Shown: positions 10,617 to 23,701, numbered from the stretch's first letter. The stretch: DNA of 64,000 nt from Pseudomonas rhizosphaerae (GCF_000761155.1 NZ_CP009533.1:2480001-2544000); one strand, 5' to 3'. Notes: a model not told the origin generated them from the letters alone. Translations and numbers: made by a program.

Positions 10617-10973
10617 ATGAGTGCCGACGACAAACGAGTTCGCGAATTCGCCTATCAGATCTGGGAATCCGAAGGCCAGCCCGACGGCCAGGGTGAGCGC
10701 CACTGGGAAATGGCGCGCAAGTTGGCCGAAGCCGAAGCGCTGGCGCCTTCCAAGCCGGCCAAGGGCAAGGCACCTGCCAAGCCAAAGGCAGCCGCCCAGC
10801 CCAAGCCCAAGCCTGCAGACGCTGGCCCCGCTGCCAAGCCCAAGGCCCCTGGCAAGGCTGCCGACAAGGCCGCTGCAGCGCCCGATTCAGCCGACAAGGC
10901 CAACGCCGACGGCAAGCCTGCGGCGCCGGCACCGAAAAAACCTCGTGCGCCGAAAAAGCCTGCTGCAAAGTGA
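10617..10973 (+). CDS. DUF2934 protein with Lys/Ala/Pro-rich basic tail
   Basis: Function is unknown. The 118-residue protein has two parts. Residues 1-42 form a compact DUF2934-type segment (VREFAYQIWESEGQP, then RHWEMARKLAEAEAL). From about residue 45 to the end the sequence is almost only K, P and A with scattered D and G, ending in repeated PKKP/APKKPAAK units like histone H1 or AlgP tails. A GGAGCG site lies before the ATG at 10617. The gene is 15 bp after treY, so it is part of the trehalose operon. The tail is probably disordered and could bind nucleic acid or polyanions; this is inference from composition. Confidence 0.85.
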   Translation: MSADDKRVREFAYQIWESEGQPDGQGERHWEMARKLAEAEALAPSKPAKGKAPAKPKAAAQPKPKPADAGPAAKPKAPGKAADKAAAAPDSADKANADGKPAAPAPKKPRAPKKPAAK

Positions 10974-10978
10974 CACCC

Positions 10979-11010
10979 GCCCGCGTACCACCCTTACATG
11001 GCACGCGGGC
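10979..11010 (+). terminator. Hairpin after the DUF2934 gene
   Basis: Perfect 8-bp arms (10979-10986 and 11003-11010) are extended inward by CCA/TGG across one mismatch. TCACATTTT follows, a weak T-tract. It probably ends or reduces transcription of the glgA operon before glgX. Confidence 0.45.
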
Positions 11011-11023
11011 TCACATTTTCCAG

Positions 11024-11043
11024 ATCCAGCCCTATGGCTGGAT
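11024..11043. repeat. Perfect 8-bp hairpin with 4-nt loop
   Basis: ATCCAGCC (11024-11031) and GGCTGGAT (11036-11043) pair around CTAT, 13 bp after the preceding hairpin and 151 bp before glgX. There is no T-run, so it is more likely a leader structure or protein site than a terminator. Confidence 0.35.
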
Positions 11044-11194
11044 TACTGCGTTTGCCCATGCTCACGCGCTCGTCAACCGGCCAGCGTGTTGACCTACCCG
11101 TTACAGCCCCCTGTAGACCCGACTCTGTAGACACCGAAGATGCCGTGACATCTGCCTGCGCCCTACGCGTGCAAACCAAGAGCAAGGATCGACC

Positions 11195-13353
<2,159 letters not shown>

Positions 13354-13357
<4 letters not shown>

Positions 13358-14361
13358 AACCAACACTGACCGAAGCGCTGACCTGGCCGGCGCCGGGCTA
13401 CGCCGACACGGCGGCCCTGGGCAAGGAGCTGCGTCGGCTGTGTGCAGCCGGCCTGGACAGCCTGCCGCTGCCGGCCGGTGGCGACACCTTGCAACGCTGG
13501 CAGTGCCTGGCCGCCGTGGCCGGGCACGATCTGGGCCTGTGCAAGCTCTACGAGGGGCACACCGATGCCCTGGCGATCATGCAGGAGCTGAACGCCGGGC
13601 CGGTGCCGCAAGGCTCGATCTGGGGCACCTGGGCCTCCGAGCCACCCCAGGCGAGGGTCATGGTGCGCATGGAAGGCGGCCGGGCGGTGCTCAGCGGTCG
13701 CAAGGCCTGGTGCTCGGGCGCCAGCGTGGTCACCCATGGCCTGCTGACCGCCTGGGATGACGATGGCGAACAGCAGCTGGTCGCCGTGCCGATGGACCAG
13801 CCCAACCTGTGCGTTACCGATGACGGCTGGAATGCGGTGGGCATGGCTAACACTGGCAGCGTCGAAATCTTGCTGGAGAACGCTGAAGGCTGGTACGTCG
13901 GACCGGCGGGCGGTTACTTGAGCCGTCCGGGTTTCTGGCTGGGCGGCATCGGTATCGCCGCCTGCTGGTTCGGCGCTGCTCGCGAGCTTGGCCGCCATCT
14001 GGCCCAGCACTGCCATAACCGGCCCGAAGCCCACGCCTTGGCTCACCTGGGCGGAGTGGACCGGGCACTCGGCGCCTGCATGGCCGTGCTGCGCCAGGCG
14101 GCCAGCGCGGCAGATCAACAGCCCGACGGCCCGTTCGAACACTCGGCGCGGCTGTGCCGTGCGGTGGCCGAAGAGACCGCTGAAACCGTCATCAGTCACG
14201 TCGGCCGTGCGTTGGGCGCTGGCCCCTATTGCAAAGACCCCCACTTCGCCCGGTTGATCGCCGATCTGCCGGTGTACCTGCGACAGAGCCACGCCGAGCG
14301 CGACCTTGCCGCGCTTGGCCAACTTCTGGGCGCCCCCACCACGCGGACCTGGAGTTTATGA
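13354..14361 (+). CDS. Acyl-CoA dehydrogenase-like flavoprotein
   Basis: The substrate is unknown. At 335 residues it is shorter than ordinary acyl-CoA dehydrogenases (about 380). The central beta region with WGTWASEPP and the SGRKAWCSGA stretch resembles the flavin-contact domain of the family, and the C-terminal half is helical, ending LRQSHAERDLAALG. The usual C-terminal GGYGY stretch is not visible, so canonical beta-oxidation activity is doubtful. It starts inside the glgX stop codon (ATGA at 13354) and ends inside the next gene's start (ATGA at 14358). This ties it to glycogen debranching on one side and to a deacetylase and methyltransferase on the other. Confidence 0.75.
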
Positions 14362-15116
14362 AAGAAAATCCCATCGTAGGCCAGGGTACGCCCCTGCAGG
14401 CCTGGCGCGGCTCACGGCGCCTTGCCGAGCTGCCGTTGATCGAAGCTCAGACACTGGTGCCCACCGGTTCGCGAGCGGTGATCATCGCCCCGCATCCAGA
14501 CGATGAAGTGCTCGGCTGTGGCGGATTGCTGCAGTTGCTTGCAGGGCTGGATCGACAGATCCTGATCATTTCCGTAACCGACGGCAGCGCCAGTCATCCA
14601 GGGTCGCAGACCTGGCCGGCCGAACGCCTGAGCGCGGTGCGTCCACAGGAAAGCGCCGAAGCCTTGCACCGGCTGGGTCTGCCACTGCACAGCCTGCAGT
14701 GGATTCGTGGCGGTTTTGCCGACAGCGGCGTGGCCAACCAGGAACACCGGCTGACCGAGTTCATCCAGCGCTACCTCAAGCCCACCGATGTGGTGTTCAG
14801 CACCTGGAGCAACGACGGCCATACCGACCACGAAGCCGTGGGTCGCGCGGGCGCCAGCGCAGCTGCAGCGGCCGGTGCGACGCACCATGAGTTGCCGATC
14901 TGGACCTGGCACTGGGCAACGCCCGAAGACGACCGAATCCCTTGGGAACGCGCACGCAAGCTGCCGCTGGACAAGGCCATGGTGGCGCGCAAGAGCCACG
15001 CCGTGCACGCCTTCGCCAGCCAGCTGGAAGGTGACCCTCAGATCGGTCTGGCGCCCGTACTGCCCCCCTATGTATTGGAACGGCTGCTGCAGCCGTTCGA
15101 GGTCGTTTTTCTATGA
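14358..15116 (+). CDS. PIG-L family N-acetylglucosamine-type deacetylase
   Basis: This is a zinc-dependent deacetylase of the PIG-L/LmbE/MshB fold with 252 residues. The metal motif PHPDDE is at residues 45-50 (H46 and D49 as ligands), and a second ligand motif GHTDHEAVG at 154-162 supplies H158. Members remove acetyl from N-acetylglucosaminyl compounds such as GlcNAc-inositol and antibiotic intermediates; the substrate here is unknown. I set the start at ATG 14358 because it overlaps the preceding stop. The open frame extends 43 codons further upstream but would then run deep inside the neighbour. The stop overlaps the methyltransferase ATG (ATGA at 15113). Confidence 0.85.
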   Translation: MKENPIVGQGTPLQAWRGSRRLAELPLIEAQTLVPTGSRAVIIAPHPDDEVLGCGGLLQLLAGLDRQILIISVTDGSASHPGSQTWPAERLSAVRPQESAEALHRLGLPLHSLQWIRGGFADSGVANQEHRLTEFIQRYLKPTDVVFSTWSNDGHTDHEAVGRAGASAAAAAGATHHELPIWTWHWATPEDDRIPWERARKLPLDKAMVARKSHAVHAFASQLEGDPQIGLAPVLPPYVLERLLQPFEVVFL

Positions 15117-15721
15117 GCGGACAAAGCGTCGACAATCAGTACTTCGACAAGCTTTACGAAGGTAACGACGACCCCTGGGCCATGCGTCATCGCTGGTACG
15201 AGCGACGCAAGCGCGCCTTGCTGCTGGCGTGCCTGCCCCAGGAGCACTATGGCTCCATCTTCGAGCCGGGATGTGCCAACGGCGAAACCAGCCTGGCCCT
15301 GGCCACGCGCTGCGACGCTTTGCTCAGCTGTGACATGAACAGCCGCGCAGTCGGCCTGACCCAGGCGCGCCTGAGCGAGATCGCCCACGCCCAGGCGCGG
15401 CAGGCTGCCTTGCCCGCCGACTGGCCAAGCGAGCGCTTCGACCTGATCGTGCTCAACGAACTGGGTTATTACCTGAATCGAGCTGACTTCAGCAAAGTCA
15501 TCGAACATGTGCGCCTGTCCCTGAATTCGGGCGGCCAATTGGTGGCCTGTCATTGGCTGGCCACCATCGACGGCGCACCGCAGACGGCTGAACAGGTGCA
15601 TGCGCAGCTGCAAGCGGAACTGGGCATGCACAAACTGGTGGAGCACAGGGAAGGTGATTTTCTGCTGGAACTGTGGAGCCGCGAGCCGACGACGGTCGCT
15701 CAGCACGAAGGGCTGCACTGA
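15113..15721 (+). CDS. Class I SAM-dependent methyltransferase, NodS-like
   Basis: The protein has 202 residues. The N-terminal DDPWAMRHRWYERRKRA segment (about 20-36) is typical of NodS-type N-methyltransferases. The SAM-binding motif FEPGCANGETS follows near residue 50, with a CDMNSRAV strand after it. NodS methylates the amino group freed by the NodB deacetylase on Nod factor. Having this protein directly after a PIG-L deacetylase suggests the same order of chemistry (deacetylate, then N-methylate), but on an unknown sugar. That is inference. It is the last gene of the glgX chain and is followed by a strong terminator. Confidence 0.85.
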   Translation: MSGQSVDNQYFDKLYEGNDDPWAMRHRWYERRKRALLLACLPQEHYGSIFEPGCANGETSLALATRCDALLSCDMNSRAVGLTQARLSEIAHAQARQAALPADWPSERFDLIVLNELGYYLNRADFSKVIEHVRLSLNSGGQLVACHWLATIDGAPQTAEQVHAQLQAELGMHKLVEHREGDFLLELWSREPTTVAQHEGLH

Positions 15722-15741
15722 TCGGCGCCATGTGAAGGGTA

Positions 15742-15775
15742 AAAAAAGGGGCTCCACGAAGGAGCCCTTTTTTGT
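15742..15775. terminator. Bidirectional intrinsic terminator
   Basis: GGGCTCC (15749-15755) and GGAGCCC (15761-15767) pair around ACGAA, with an A-run before and a T-run after. It can therefore stop both the plus-strand methyltransferase transcript and the minus-strand glgE-treS-glgB transcript. Confidence 0.9.
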
Positions 15776-15794
15776 TGGCGCAAGCTCAGGGATA

Positions 15795-18038
15795 TCAGCC
15801 CTGGGTATCGGCCCGGGTAGGACGCAGAATCAGCACACCCAGAGGTGGCAGGTTGAGGTTGATAGCGTGCGGCTGGCCGTGGCTGCCCTCCTCGCTGGCA
15901 AACACCTTGCCGCCGTTACCGAAGTTGGAGCCCGCATACTGCTCGGCGTCGCTGTTGAGCAGCTCTTCCCACTCACCACCGAACGGCACGCCGACGGTGT
16001 AAGCCTCGCGTGGCACCGGTGTGAAGTTGGCAACCACCAGCACCGGCTCGTTATCAGCGCTCCAGCGCAGCCAGGCGAACACGCTGTTGGTGGCGTCGTC
16101 ACCGATTACCCACTGGAAGCCTTCGGGCTGGCAGTCCTGTTGATGCAAGGCCGGCACGTCTCGGTACAGGCGGTTCAAGTCGGCGACCAATTGCTGCACG
16201 CCCGAGTGTTCGGAGTACTGCGTCAGGTACCAATCCAACTGATGGTCGTGGTTCCACTCGCGCCACTGGCCGAACTCGCAGCCCATGAACAGCAGCTTCT
16301 TACCTGGATGCGTCCACATGAAGGTCAGGTAGGCACGCAGGTTGGCGAATTGCTGCCAGCGGTCACCCGGCATCTTGTCGATCAGCGAGTGCTTGCCGTG
16401 CACCACTTCGTCGTGGGAAATCGGCAGGACGAAGTTTTCGGAATAGGCGTACACCAGACCGAAGCTGAGTTCGCTGTGGTGATGATTGCGATGGATCGGG
16501 TCATTCTGGATGTAGTTGAGGGTGTCGTGCATCCAGCCCATGTTCCACTTGTAGTCGAAGCCCAGGCCGCCTTCCTGCGTAGGCTGGGTCACGCCCGGCC
16601 AGGCAGTGGATTCCTCGGCGATGACCATGGCCCCCGGTGCTTCCTGTTTCACTACGTCGTTGAGGTGACGCAGGAACGCGATGGTTTCCAGGTTCTCTCT
16701 GCCACCGTACTCGTTAGGCACCCATTCGCCAGCCTTGCGCGAATAGTCGCGGTACAGCATCGAGGCCACGGCATCCACACGCAGGCCATCGATGTGGAAC
16801 TGCTTGAGCCAGTGCACAGCGGAGGCAATCATGAAGCCGTGCACCTCGGTGCGGCCCAGGTTGTAGATCAAGGTGTTCCAGTCCTGGTGAAAGCCTTCCA
16901 GTGGGTTGTGGTACTCGTACAGCGCTGTGCCGTCGAAGTTCGCCAAGCCGTGCTCATCGGTCGGGAAATGCGCAGGCACCCAATCCAGGATCACACCGAT
17001 ATTGGCTTTGTGGCAGGCATTGACGAACGCCGCGAAGTCTTCCGGCGTGCCATAGCGAGCCGATGGCGCGAACTGCGACAGCGGCTGGTAGCCCCACGAA
17101 CCACCGAAGGGGTGTTCCATGATCGGCAGCAGCTCGATGTGGGTGAAGCCCATCTTCTGCACGTAGGGGATCAGGCGCTCGGCCAGCTCGTGCCAGTTGT
17201 ACGGGCGAACGACTTCACCTGCTTCGTCCAACTCGCACATCCACGAACCGGCGTGCAGCTCGTAGATCGATTGCGGTGCACCGACGGCGTGACGCTCGCC
17301 GCGGGTGTTCAACCAGGCATCGTCGTCCCAGGCGAACTGCATGGGCTTGGCCACGCGCGAAGCAGTAGAAGGCGGCAGTTCGGTGCACAGGGCGATGGGG
17401 TCGGCCTTCAGTGGCAGGATGCCGTGCTGACCAAGAATTTCGTACTTGTAGGGTTCACCGGGCTGCAGGCCGGGAATGAACAGCTCCCAGACACCGGAAG
17501 GAGTACGGTGACGCATGGGGTGACGACGGCCGTCCCAGACGTTGAAATCGCCGACCACCGAAACGCGTTTGGCGTTGGGCGCCCAGACCGCAAAACGCGT
17601 ACCTTGTACGCCTTCCATCTCGATGAACTGTGCACCGAAGACGGTGCCGAGGTTGCGATGCTTGCCCTCGGCGAACAGGTAGATGTCCGTTTCGCCCAGC
17701 AGGTTGCCGTAGCTGTAGGGGTCTTCGCTGACCTGAACGCCACCGGCCCACTGCACACGCAGCAGATAAGGTTGCGCTTGCTCGATGTGGCCGGTAAATA
17801 TCCCGGGTACGTCACCCTGGTCCAGCATGGTCAAGGGATGGCCCCCGTCCTTGGCCAATACCTGCACGCTCAAAGCCGTCGGCAGATAGGCGCGGATATA
17901 GCTGCCCGTGCCACCGTCGCTGTGGGCGCCCAGAACCGAGAACGGATCGGCATGGTCGGCACGGACCAGCGCCTCGATATCGGCTTTTGCCAGCAACGCG
18001 CCGGAATCACGCTTGCCCTGTTCGCTGTGCGCACTCAT
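15795..18038 (-). CDS. glgB: 1,4-alpha-glucan branching enzyme (GH13_9)
   Basis: This enzyme introduces alpha-1,6 branches into linear glucan by cutting and transferring chain segments. The protein has 747 residues. N-terminal CBM48-type modules (about 25-240) come first, then the barrel with catalytic D422 ([11 protein letters not shown]), E475 (VIAEEST) and D543 ([10 protein letters not shown]). ATG 18038 overlaps the treS stop. In the GlgE pathway GlgB branches the chains that GlgE elongates. It is the last gene of the minus-strand glgE-treS-glgB operon. Confidence 0.96.
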   Translation of the reverse strand: MSAHSEQGKRDSGALLAKADIEALVRADHADPFSVLGAHSDGGTGSYIRAYLPTALSVQVLAKDGGHPLTMLDQGDVPGIFTGHIEQAQPYLLRVQWAGGVQVSEDPYSYGNLLGETDIYLFAEGKHRNLGTVFGAQFIEMEGVQGTRFAVWAPNAKRVSVVGDFNVWDGRRHPMRHRTPSGVWELFIPGLQPGEPYKYEILGQHGILPLKADPIALCTELPPSTASRVAKPMQFAWDDDAWLNTRGERHAVGAPQSIYELHAGSWMCELDEAGEVVRPYNWHELAERLIPYVQKMGFTHIELLPIMEHPFGGSWGYQPLSQFAPSARYGTPEDFAAFVNACHKANIGVILDWVPAHFPTDEHGLANFDGTALYEYHNPLEGFHQDWNTLIYNLGRTEVHGFMIASAVHWLKQFHIDGLRVDAVASMLYRDYSRKAGEWVPNEYGGRENLETIAFLRHLNDVVKQEAPGAMVIAEESTAWPGVTQPTQEGGLGFDYKWNMGWMHDTLNYIQNDPIHRNHHHSELSFGLVYAYSENFVLPISHDEVVHGKHSLIDKMPGDRWQQFANLRAYLTFMWTHPGKKLLFMGCEFGQWREWNHDHQLDWYLTQYSEHSGVQQLVADLNRLYRDVPALHQQDCQPEGFQWVIGDDATNSVFAWLRWSADNEPVLVVANFTPVPREAYTVGVPFGGEWEELLNSDAEQYAGSNFGNGGKVFASEEGSHGQPHAINLNLPPLGVLILRPTRADTQG

Positions 18039-21000
18039 TGTTTATTCTCCCTCGTACTCAAGAGCCCGAACAGTCCGTGCAAGGGCACGGCCAACCAGCT
18101 CGGGCGATTCTCCGCTTCATAAGCAATCTCGTAGGCAGCCTTTTCCAGGCTGAACAGATCCAGTGCAGCGCGGGCGCCGTCGGCGGCCTGCCACTGATGG
18201 GGCACGGCCTGGGTCGCCAGGTCATACGCCGTGATGAAAGCCTGCCGGGCTTGCGCCAGGTAACGCTTGGCCACGCGCTGGCGCGCCGCCGTCGCTTCTT
18301 CGGATGCATCGGTGCTTTGCACATTGCGGACCGCCATGGCGGCCGCGTAATCGAACGAGCGCAGCACCCCGCCGACGTCTTTGTAGGGGCTGTATTTGGC
18401 CCGGCGCTCTTCGAGGGGCCTTGCAGGCTCGCCCTCGAAATCGATCAGGTAGGCATCGCCTTGCACCACCAGCATCTGGCCCAGGTGCAGGTCGCCGTGC
18501 ACACGCATGATCAAGCCACCGACCGCCTGTTTGCTCAACTGCTCGACATGGGCCAGCAGCGTGTCACGCTCGCTGAGCAGTTCGGCAACCAGCGCCTGGT
18601 CCTGCTCGGCGAAATCGGCGCGGCGCTGCTCGAGCAGGCCCAGGGCCCGCTCGACCTGGCTGCAGATGCTGTCGGTCCAGGCTTGGGCGTCTTTCTCGGT
18701 GCTGACGCGAGCCAGGAAGTCGGCCTGCGCACCCGGCGCGGCCAGGGCCACATGCATTTCGCCCAGCCGCTGGCCGAGCATACCGGCAAAGTCAGCCAGT
18801 TCACCCAGGGCGTCGTAGCGCTGGCCCTGTTCGGAATGGGCGAACGCCATTTCATCGCGAATGGCGCGCTCGAGGTTGTTCTGGGTCCACTCCCAGGCAT
18901 CGCCCTGATTGTTCAGGTAGCCCTGGGCGATCATCAGCAGATGAGGCGTGCCACTGGCATCCACGCGGCTGACCGAGCCCATCAGCGGCGAAATGTTGGC
19001 GTAACCAGCCGCGGTCAGGTAAGCCCCCATTTCCAGCTCCGGGTGAATCCCGCCACTGACCCGGCGAATCATTTTTAGTACCAGGCTGCCGCCGATCACG
19101 ACCGAGCTGTTGGACTGCTCGGCCGACAGGTAGCGGATGACCGAGGTCTCGTTCAGGTTCAAGCCAGCCAGATGATCGGTGGCCTTGAAATGGATCTCAC
19201 CTTCACCCGTTGCCAGAGTCTGGTCGGCCTGCAGGCCATCGATGACCGAGTGGATGAAGCTTTCCAGCACGAAGGCATCGGTGATCAGGCCGACTTCACG
19301 ACCACGTCGGACCCGTGACAGTGCCAGCTGCAAGGGCAGCGGCGAACCGCTGTGTTCTTCGGGGATGAAGCCGAACGGGAACTGGTAGCGGCTGGTCTGC
19401 CCACCGGCCGTGACTTCCAGCTCGCTGAGCAGCACCGGGTTCGTCTTCGTGCCGAAGCGCACGCCATAGGCGATACGCAGGTTGTCGATGGCTACGTCCT
19501 TGCCGCCGAACCATCGCCGCTTGGGCAGGTACTGCATCAGGGAAGTGTGTTCCAGAGTGCTGCGCGACGGCTCGTCGAGCAGCTCCTCCATCCGTTGTTT
19601 CAAAACCAGGGTCTGGAAGTCAGGCATGCTTTGGGCCGGTTCGACGTGCCAACTCGGCATCTGGGTTTCACTGGCGAGCAGGAACCAATAGAAGCCGTAA
19701 GGAGGCAGGGTCAGCAGAAAATTCAGCTGACCGATGGGTGGGAAGGCGCTGCCGCCGAGCATTTCCACCGGCACCATGCCGGCGTACGGGGACAGATCCA
19801 ATTCAGCCGCTTGGGCGGCACGCGAGACGTTGGCGACACACAACACGATCTCGGTCTTGCCATCGCTACCGGTGTATTCGCGCACATAGGCCAGAATGCG
19901 CCGGTTGGTCGGCGTGAGCATGGTCAGGCTGCCGCGGCCGAAGGCCTTCTGCTGGCGACGCACGGCGAGCATGCGCCGGGTCCAGTTGAGCAGCGAGTGC
20001 GGGTCGTTGGCCTGGGTCTCGACGTTGACCGATTGGTAGCCGTACAGCGGATCCATGATCGGCGGCAGCACCAGGCTGGCTGGGTCGGCGCGAGAAAAGC
20101 CGCCGTTGCGGTCGATCGACCACTGCATGGGCGTGCGTACGCCGTCGCGGTCGCCCAGGTAGATGTTGTCGCCCATGCCGATCTCGTCACCGTAATACAG
20201 GGTCGGTGTACCGGGCATGGACAACAGCAGGCTGTTCAGCAGCTCGACCCGGCGACGGTCGCGCTCGAGCAGCGGCGCCAGGCGGCGACGAATGCCGAGG
20301 TTGATGCGCGCGCGGCTGTCGGCGGCGTAGTAATTCCACAGGTAATCGCGCTCACGGTCGGTGACCATTTCCAGGGTCAGTTCATCGTGGTTGCGCAGAA
20401 AGATCGCCCACTGGCAATTGGCCGGGATCGCCGGGGTCTGGCGCAGGATGTCGGTGACCGGGAAGCGGTCTTCCTGGGCCAGTGCCATGTACATGCGCGG
20501 CATCAACGGGAAGTGGAAGGCCATGTGGCATTCGTCGCCGTTGTCGCCCTTGGCATCGCCGAAATACAGCTGGGTGTCCTCGGGCCATTGGTTGGCTTCG
20601 GCCAACAGCATGCGGTCCGGGTAGTTGGCATCGATCTCGGCACGGATCTGCTTGAGCACCTGGTGCGTCTCGGTCAGGTTCTCGTTGTTGGTGCCGTCGC
20701 GTTCGATCAGGTACGGAATGGCGTCCAGGCGCAGGCCGTCGATGCCCATGTCCAGCCAATAGCGCATGACATCGATGACCGCCTTCATCACCTGCGGGTT
20801 ATCGAAATTCAGGTCGGGCTGGTGGGAATAGAAACGGTGCCAGAAATACTGGCCGGCCACCGGGTCCCAGGTCCAGTTGGATTTCTCGGTGTCGAGGAAA
20901 ATGATCCGTGTGCCGTCGTACTTCTCGTCGGTGTCGGACCACACGTAGAAATCGCGCGCCTTGGAGCCTTTCTTGGCTTTGCGCGCCCGCTGAAACCAGG

Positions 21001-21358
21001 GGTGCTGGTCGGAGGTGTGGTTGATCACCAGTTCGGTGATCACCCGCAGGCCACGCTTGTGCGCTTCGTTGATGAAGCGCCGGGCATCGGCCAATGTCCC
21101 GTAGTCGGGATGTACCGCCTTGTACTCGGCAATGTCGTAGCCGTCGTCGCGACGCGGCGAGGGATAGAACGGCAACAGCCAAATGGTATTCACGCCCAGG
21201 TCGGCAATGTAGTCGAGTTTGGCGATCAACCCCGGAAAGTCACCGATCCCGTCGTTGTCGGAGTCAAAGAACGACTTGACGTGGACTTGGTAGATCACCG
21301 CGTCCTTGTACCAGAGCGGGTCATCGATGAACGCTTGTGACCGGGGCTTTTTCGCCAT
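18035..21358 (-). CDS. treS: Trehalose synthase/maltokinase fusion (TreS-Mak)
   Basis: This bifunctional cytosolic enzyme interconverts trehalose and maltose and phosphorylates maltose to maltose-1-phosphate for GlgE. The protein has 1107 residues. Residues 1-560 are a GH13_16 domain with nucleophile D212 (GLRLDAIPY), acid/base E254 ([10 protein letters not shown]) and D325 (RNHDELTLE). Residues 570-1107 are the maltokinase (Pep2/Mak) domain, with KRRWFGGKD near 613, the catalytic loop HGDLHLGQ at 954-961 and metal motif DFEGE at 973-977. I chose ATG 21358 for its AAGGAAA site. The frame runs 60 codons further upstream without similarity. The stop overlaps glgB. Confidence 0.95.
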   Translation of the reverse strand: MAKKPRSQAFIDDPLWYKDAVIYQVHVKSFFDSDNDGIGDFPGLIAKLDYIADLGVNTIWLLPFYPSPRRDDGYDIAEYKAVHPDYGTLADARRFINEAHKRGLRVITELVINHTSDQHPWFQRARKAKKGSKARDFYVWSDTDEKYDGTRIIFLDTEKSNWTWDPVAGQYFWHRFYSHQPDLNFDNPQVMKAVIDVMRYWLDMGIDGLRLDAIPYLIERDGTNNENLTETHQVLKQIRAEIDANYPDRMLLAEANQWPEDTQLYFGDAKGDNGDECHMAFHFPLMPRMYMALAQEDRFPVTDILRQTPAIPANCQWAIFLRNHDELTLEMVTDRERDYLWNYYAADSRARINLGIRRRLAPLLERDRRRVELLNSLLLSMPGTPTLYYGDEIGMGDNIYLGDRDGVRTPMQWSIDRNGGFSRADPASLVLPPIMDPLYGYQSVNVETQANDPHSLLNWTRRMLAVRRQQKAFGRGSLTMLTPTNRRILAYVREYTGSDGKTEIVLCVANVSRAAQAAELDLSPYAGMVPVEMLGGSAFPPIGQLNFLLTLPPYGFYWFLLASETQMPSWHVEPAQSMPDFQTLVLKQRMEELLDEPSRSTLEHTSLMQYLPKRRWFGGKDVAIDNLRIAYGVRFGTKTNPVLLSELEVTAGGQTSRYQFPFGFIPEEHSGSPLPLQLALSRVRRGREVGLITDAFVLESFIHSVIDGLQADQTLATGEGEIHFKATDHLAGLNLNETSVIRYLSAEQSNSSVVIGGSLVLKMIRRVSGGIHPELEMGAYLTAAGYANISPLMGSVSRVDASGTPHLLMIAQGYLNNQGDAWEWTQNNLERAIRDEMAFAHSEQGQRYDALGELADFAGMLGQRLGEMHVALAAPGAQADFLARVSTEKDAQAWTDSICSQVERALGLLEQRRADFAEQDQALVAELLSERDTLLAHVEQLSKQAVGGLIMRVHGDLHLGQMLVVQGDAYLIDFEGEPARPLEERRAKYSPYKDVGGVLRSFDYAAAMAVRNVQSTDASEEATAARQRVAKRYLAQARQAFITAYDLATQAVPHQWQAADGARAALDLFSLEKAAYEIAYEAENRPSWLAVPLHGLFGLLSTRENKQ

Positions 21359-21453
21359 TGTCGTTTCCTTGTCTTGAGCGGCTAGGCAACATTGAGTGCA
21401 GGTACGACGTGGTGTGCAGCGTAGTGGTGTAGCGCACAGGGCAGAGCCCTGCG

Positions 21454-23481
21454 CTAGGGTTGTACGCGGGTGATCCTCCAGATGCCGAACGGTTGGTAAC
21501 CCGGGTCGATACGCATGAACTGGGTCTTGCCGTGCCACGTCCAGCGGTGCCCGGTCATCAGGTCCTCGCCATTGGTAGCGGCATCGTCATCCAGGCCCAG
21601 CTCCCACAATGGCAGTTCGAAATGCGCTTCCTGCACATTGCGCGGGTCCAGGTTGACCGCGACCAGAACATAGTTGCTGCGGTCGGCGGTGCGCTTGCCG
21701 AAATACAGGATGTTGTCGTTGTAGCACTGAAAGAACTCGACGCCCAGATGAGTTTGCAGGGCCGGGTTCTGCCGACGGATACGATTGAGCTGGGCGATCT
21801 CGGCAATGATGTTGCCCGGCGCCGTGTAGTCCCGCGGACGGATCTCGTATTTCTCCGAGTCCAGGTACTCTTCCTTGCCGGGAATGGGCGCCGATTCGCA
21901 CAGTTCGAAACCTGAATACATACCCCACAGGCCAGAGCCCATGGTGGCTAGCGCAGCACGAATCAGGAACCCGGCGCGGCCGCTGTCGTGCAGGAAGAAC
22001 GGGTTGATGTCCGGCGTGTTGACGAAAAAGTTCGGCCGGTAGCAGTGTGCCCAAGGAGCCTGGTTCAACTGCGTGAAATAGGTGGTCAGCTCAGGCTTGG
22101 TGTTGCGCCAGGTGAAGTAGGTGTAGCTCTGCGAGTAACCGACCTTGCCCAAGCGCGCCATCATCGCAGGCTTGGTGAAGGCTTCGGCAAGGAACATCAC
22201 GCTGGGGTCCTTGCTACGGATATCGGCGATCAACCATTGCCAGAACGGCAGCGGCTTGGTGTGCGGATTGTCGACGCGGAAAATCTTCACGCCCTCTTCG
22301 ACCCAACCCCAGACAACGTCACGCAGCTCGGTCCATAGGCCTGGCACCGCGTCGGCCGCGTAGAAATCGACGTTGACGATGTCCTGGTATTTCTTCGGCG
22401 GGTTTTCCGCATAGCGGATGGTGCCATCCGGGCGCCAGCTGAACCAGCCCGGATGCTCCTTGAGCCACAGGTGATCCTGCGAGCACTGGATGGCGAAATC
22501 CAGGGCGATTTCCAGACCGTGCTCGGCCGCTGCGGCCACCAGGTTGCGGAAATCCTCGCGGGTGCCCAGTTGTGGGTGAATGGCGTCGTGGCCACCCTCG
22601 GCGCTGCCGATGGCGTAAGGGCTGCCGGGATCGTCCGGGCCTGCCGTGAGGGAGTTGTTCGGGCCCTTGCGGTGCGCCCGTCCGATCGGATGGATCGGCG
22701 GGAAATACAGCACGTCGAAATTCATGTCGCGAATCATCGGCAGGCGGCTGTGCACGTCATTGAAGGTGCCGTGGCGCGCCTTGTCGTCGGTGATCGAGCG
22801 AGGGAACAGCTCATACCAACTAGCGAACTGGGCCAGCTCGCGTTCCACGTCCAGGGCGTACTCGATGCTGGAGCACAGAAACGCACGATGATCGGCCAAC
22901 GACATCAGGGCCTGGGTGTCACGCTGCAACAGCAGCGCAACCTTGGCGTCCTGATCCAGCCCCTGCAATTCATCGTGCAACTGACGCAGCTGCCGTGCCA
23001 GGGTGTCCTGACTGCGGGCGGCGGCTTGTTCGAGGTGAACGCGGCCCTCTTCCAGCTCCAATTCGATGGTCACGCCAGCGGCGTACTTCTTTTCCAATTC
23101 GTAGCGGTAACTGGCGAACTGGTCGATCCAGGCGTCGATGCAGTAGGCGTGGGTGCCCACGCTGTCGATGACCAGCTCGGCTTCCCAGCTGTCGTTGCCC
23201 AGTTCGCGCATGCTCGTGCTGTGCCAGGTGTCGGAGCCCGCCTCGTGCCAGCGCAGGACCACGGCCATCTTGTCGTGGCCGTCGGCATAGACCTTGGTGC
23301 TGACCGTGATGCTCTGGCCAACGATGGCCTTGACGGCGAACTGGCCACCGTCGATGGCAGGCTGTGTGTCTTCGATCACGATCCGTGGCAACAGCAGCGC
23401 CTGGGACAGGCTCAGCACGTGGTCTGGAGTCTGTGCGTCGGTCGCGTTCTGGTCCGCTTGGATAGTTTGATCAGCCGTCAT
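21454..23481 (-). CDS. glgE: Alpha-1,4-glucan:maltose-1-phosphate maltosyltransferase (GH13_3)
   Basis: This enzyme adds maltosyl units from maltose-1-phosphate to alpha-1,4-glucan. The protein has 675 residues. An N-terminal domain and helical insert (to about 215) precede the barrel. Catalytic residues fit D404 (FRVDNPHTKP), E433 (FLAEAFTKP) and D491 (NTPDINP). The GlgE-type LYFPPIHPIGR motif is near 258-268. The GGAGCGAGG ribosome site before ATG 23481 supports the start. It is first in the minus-strand operon, followed by treS and glgB, so maltose-1-phosphate production and use are co-expressed. Confidence 0.96.
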   Translation of the reverse strand: MTADQTIQADQNATDAQTPDHVLSLSQALLLPRIVIEDTQPAIDGGQFAVKAIVGQSITVSTKVYADGHDKMAVVLRWHEAGSDTWHSTSMRELGNDSWEAELVIDSVGTHAYCIDAWIDQFASYRYELEKKYAAGVTIELELEEGRVHLEQAAARSQDTLARQLRQLHDELQGLDQDAKVALLLQRDTQALMSLADHRAFLCSSIEYALDVERELAQFASWYELFPRSITDDKARHGTFNDVHSRLPMIRDMNFDVLYFPPIHPIGRAHRKGPNNSLTAGPDDPGSPYAIGSAEGGHDAIHPQLGTREDFRNLVAAAAEHGLEIALDFAIQCSQDHLWLKEHPGWFSWRPDGTIRYAENPPKKYQDIVNVDFYAADAVPGLWTELRDVVWGWVEEGVKIFRVDNPHTKPLPFWQWLIADIRSKDPSVMFLAEAFTKPAMMARLGKVGYSQSYTYFTWRNTKPELTTYFTQLNQAPWAHCYRPNFFVNTPDINPFFLHDSGRAGFLIRAALATMGSGLWGMYSGFELCESAPIPGKEEYLDSEKYEIRPRDYTAPGNIIAEIAQLNRIRRQNPALQTHLGVEFFQCYNDNILYFGKRTADRSNYVLVAVNLDPRNVQEAHFELPLWELGLDDDAATNGEDLMTGHRWTWHGKTQFMRIDPGYQPFGIWRITRVQP

Positions 23482-23701
23482 CGAGCCTCGCTCCTGTGCG
23501 TCACCTGGACGCTGTTGTGCTTGTGCAAGCGGTGAAGTGAACCGGGTTTGTCTATCGCTTAGGTTCGGAGCCGGGGCGGCAGGGAAAGTTCATATGCCTT
23601 TGCAGCGTGCAACAGCCTTTCATGGAGCCAAATGGGCTTCTGCGCTGTCCACCGCAGGCACTACTCTTCCTCATAGTCTTCCACCCTGCCGAGGTAGCGC
23701 C

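Noticed and set aside
15600..18122. 840-codon plus-strand frame across glgB
   Set aside because: It overlaps the methyltransferase end, the terminator and glgB antisense, and is biologically implausible.
19352..21340. 662-codon plus-strand frame inside treS
   Set aside because: It is a shadow on the opposite strand of the TreS-Mak gene, with repetitive HV/QG-rich content typical of antisense reading.
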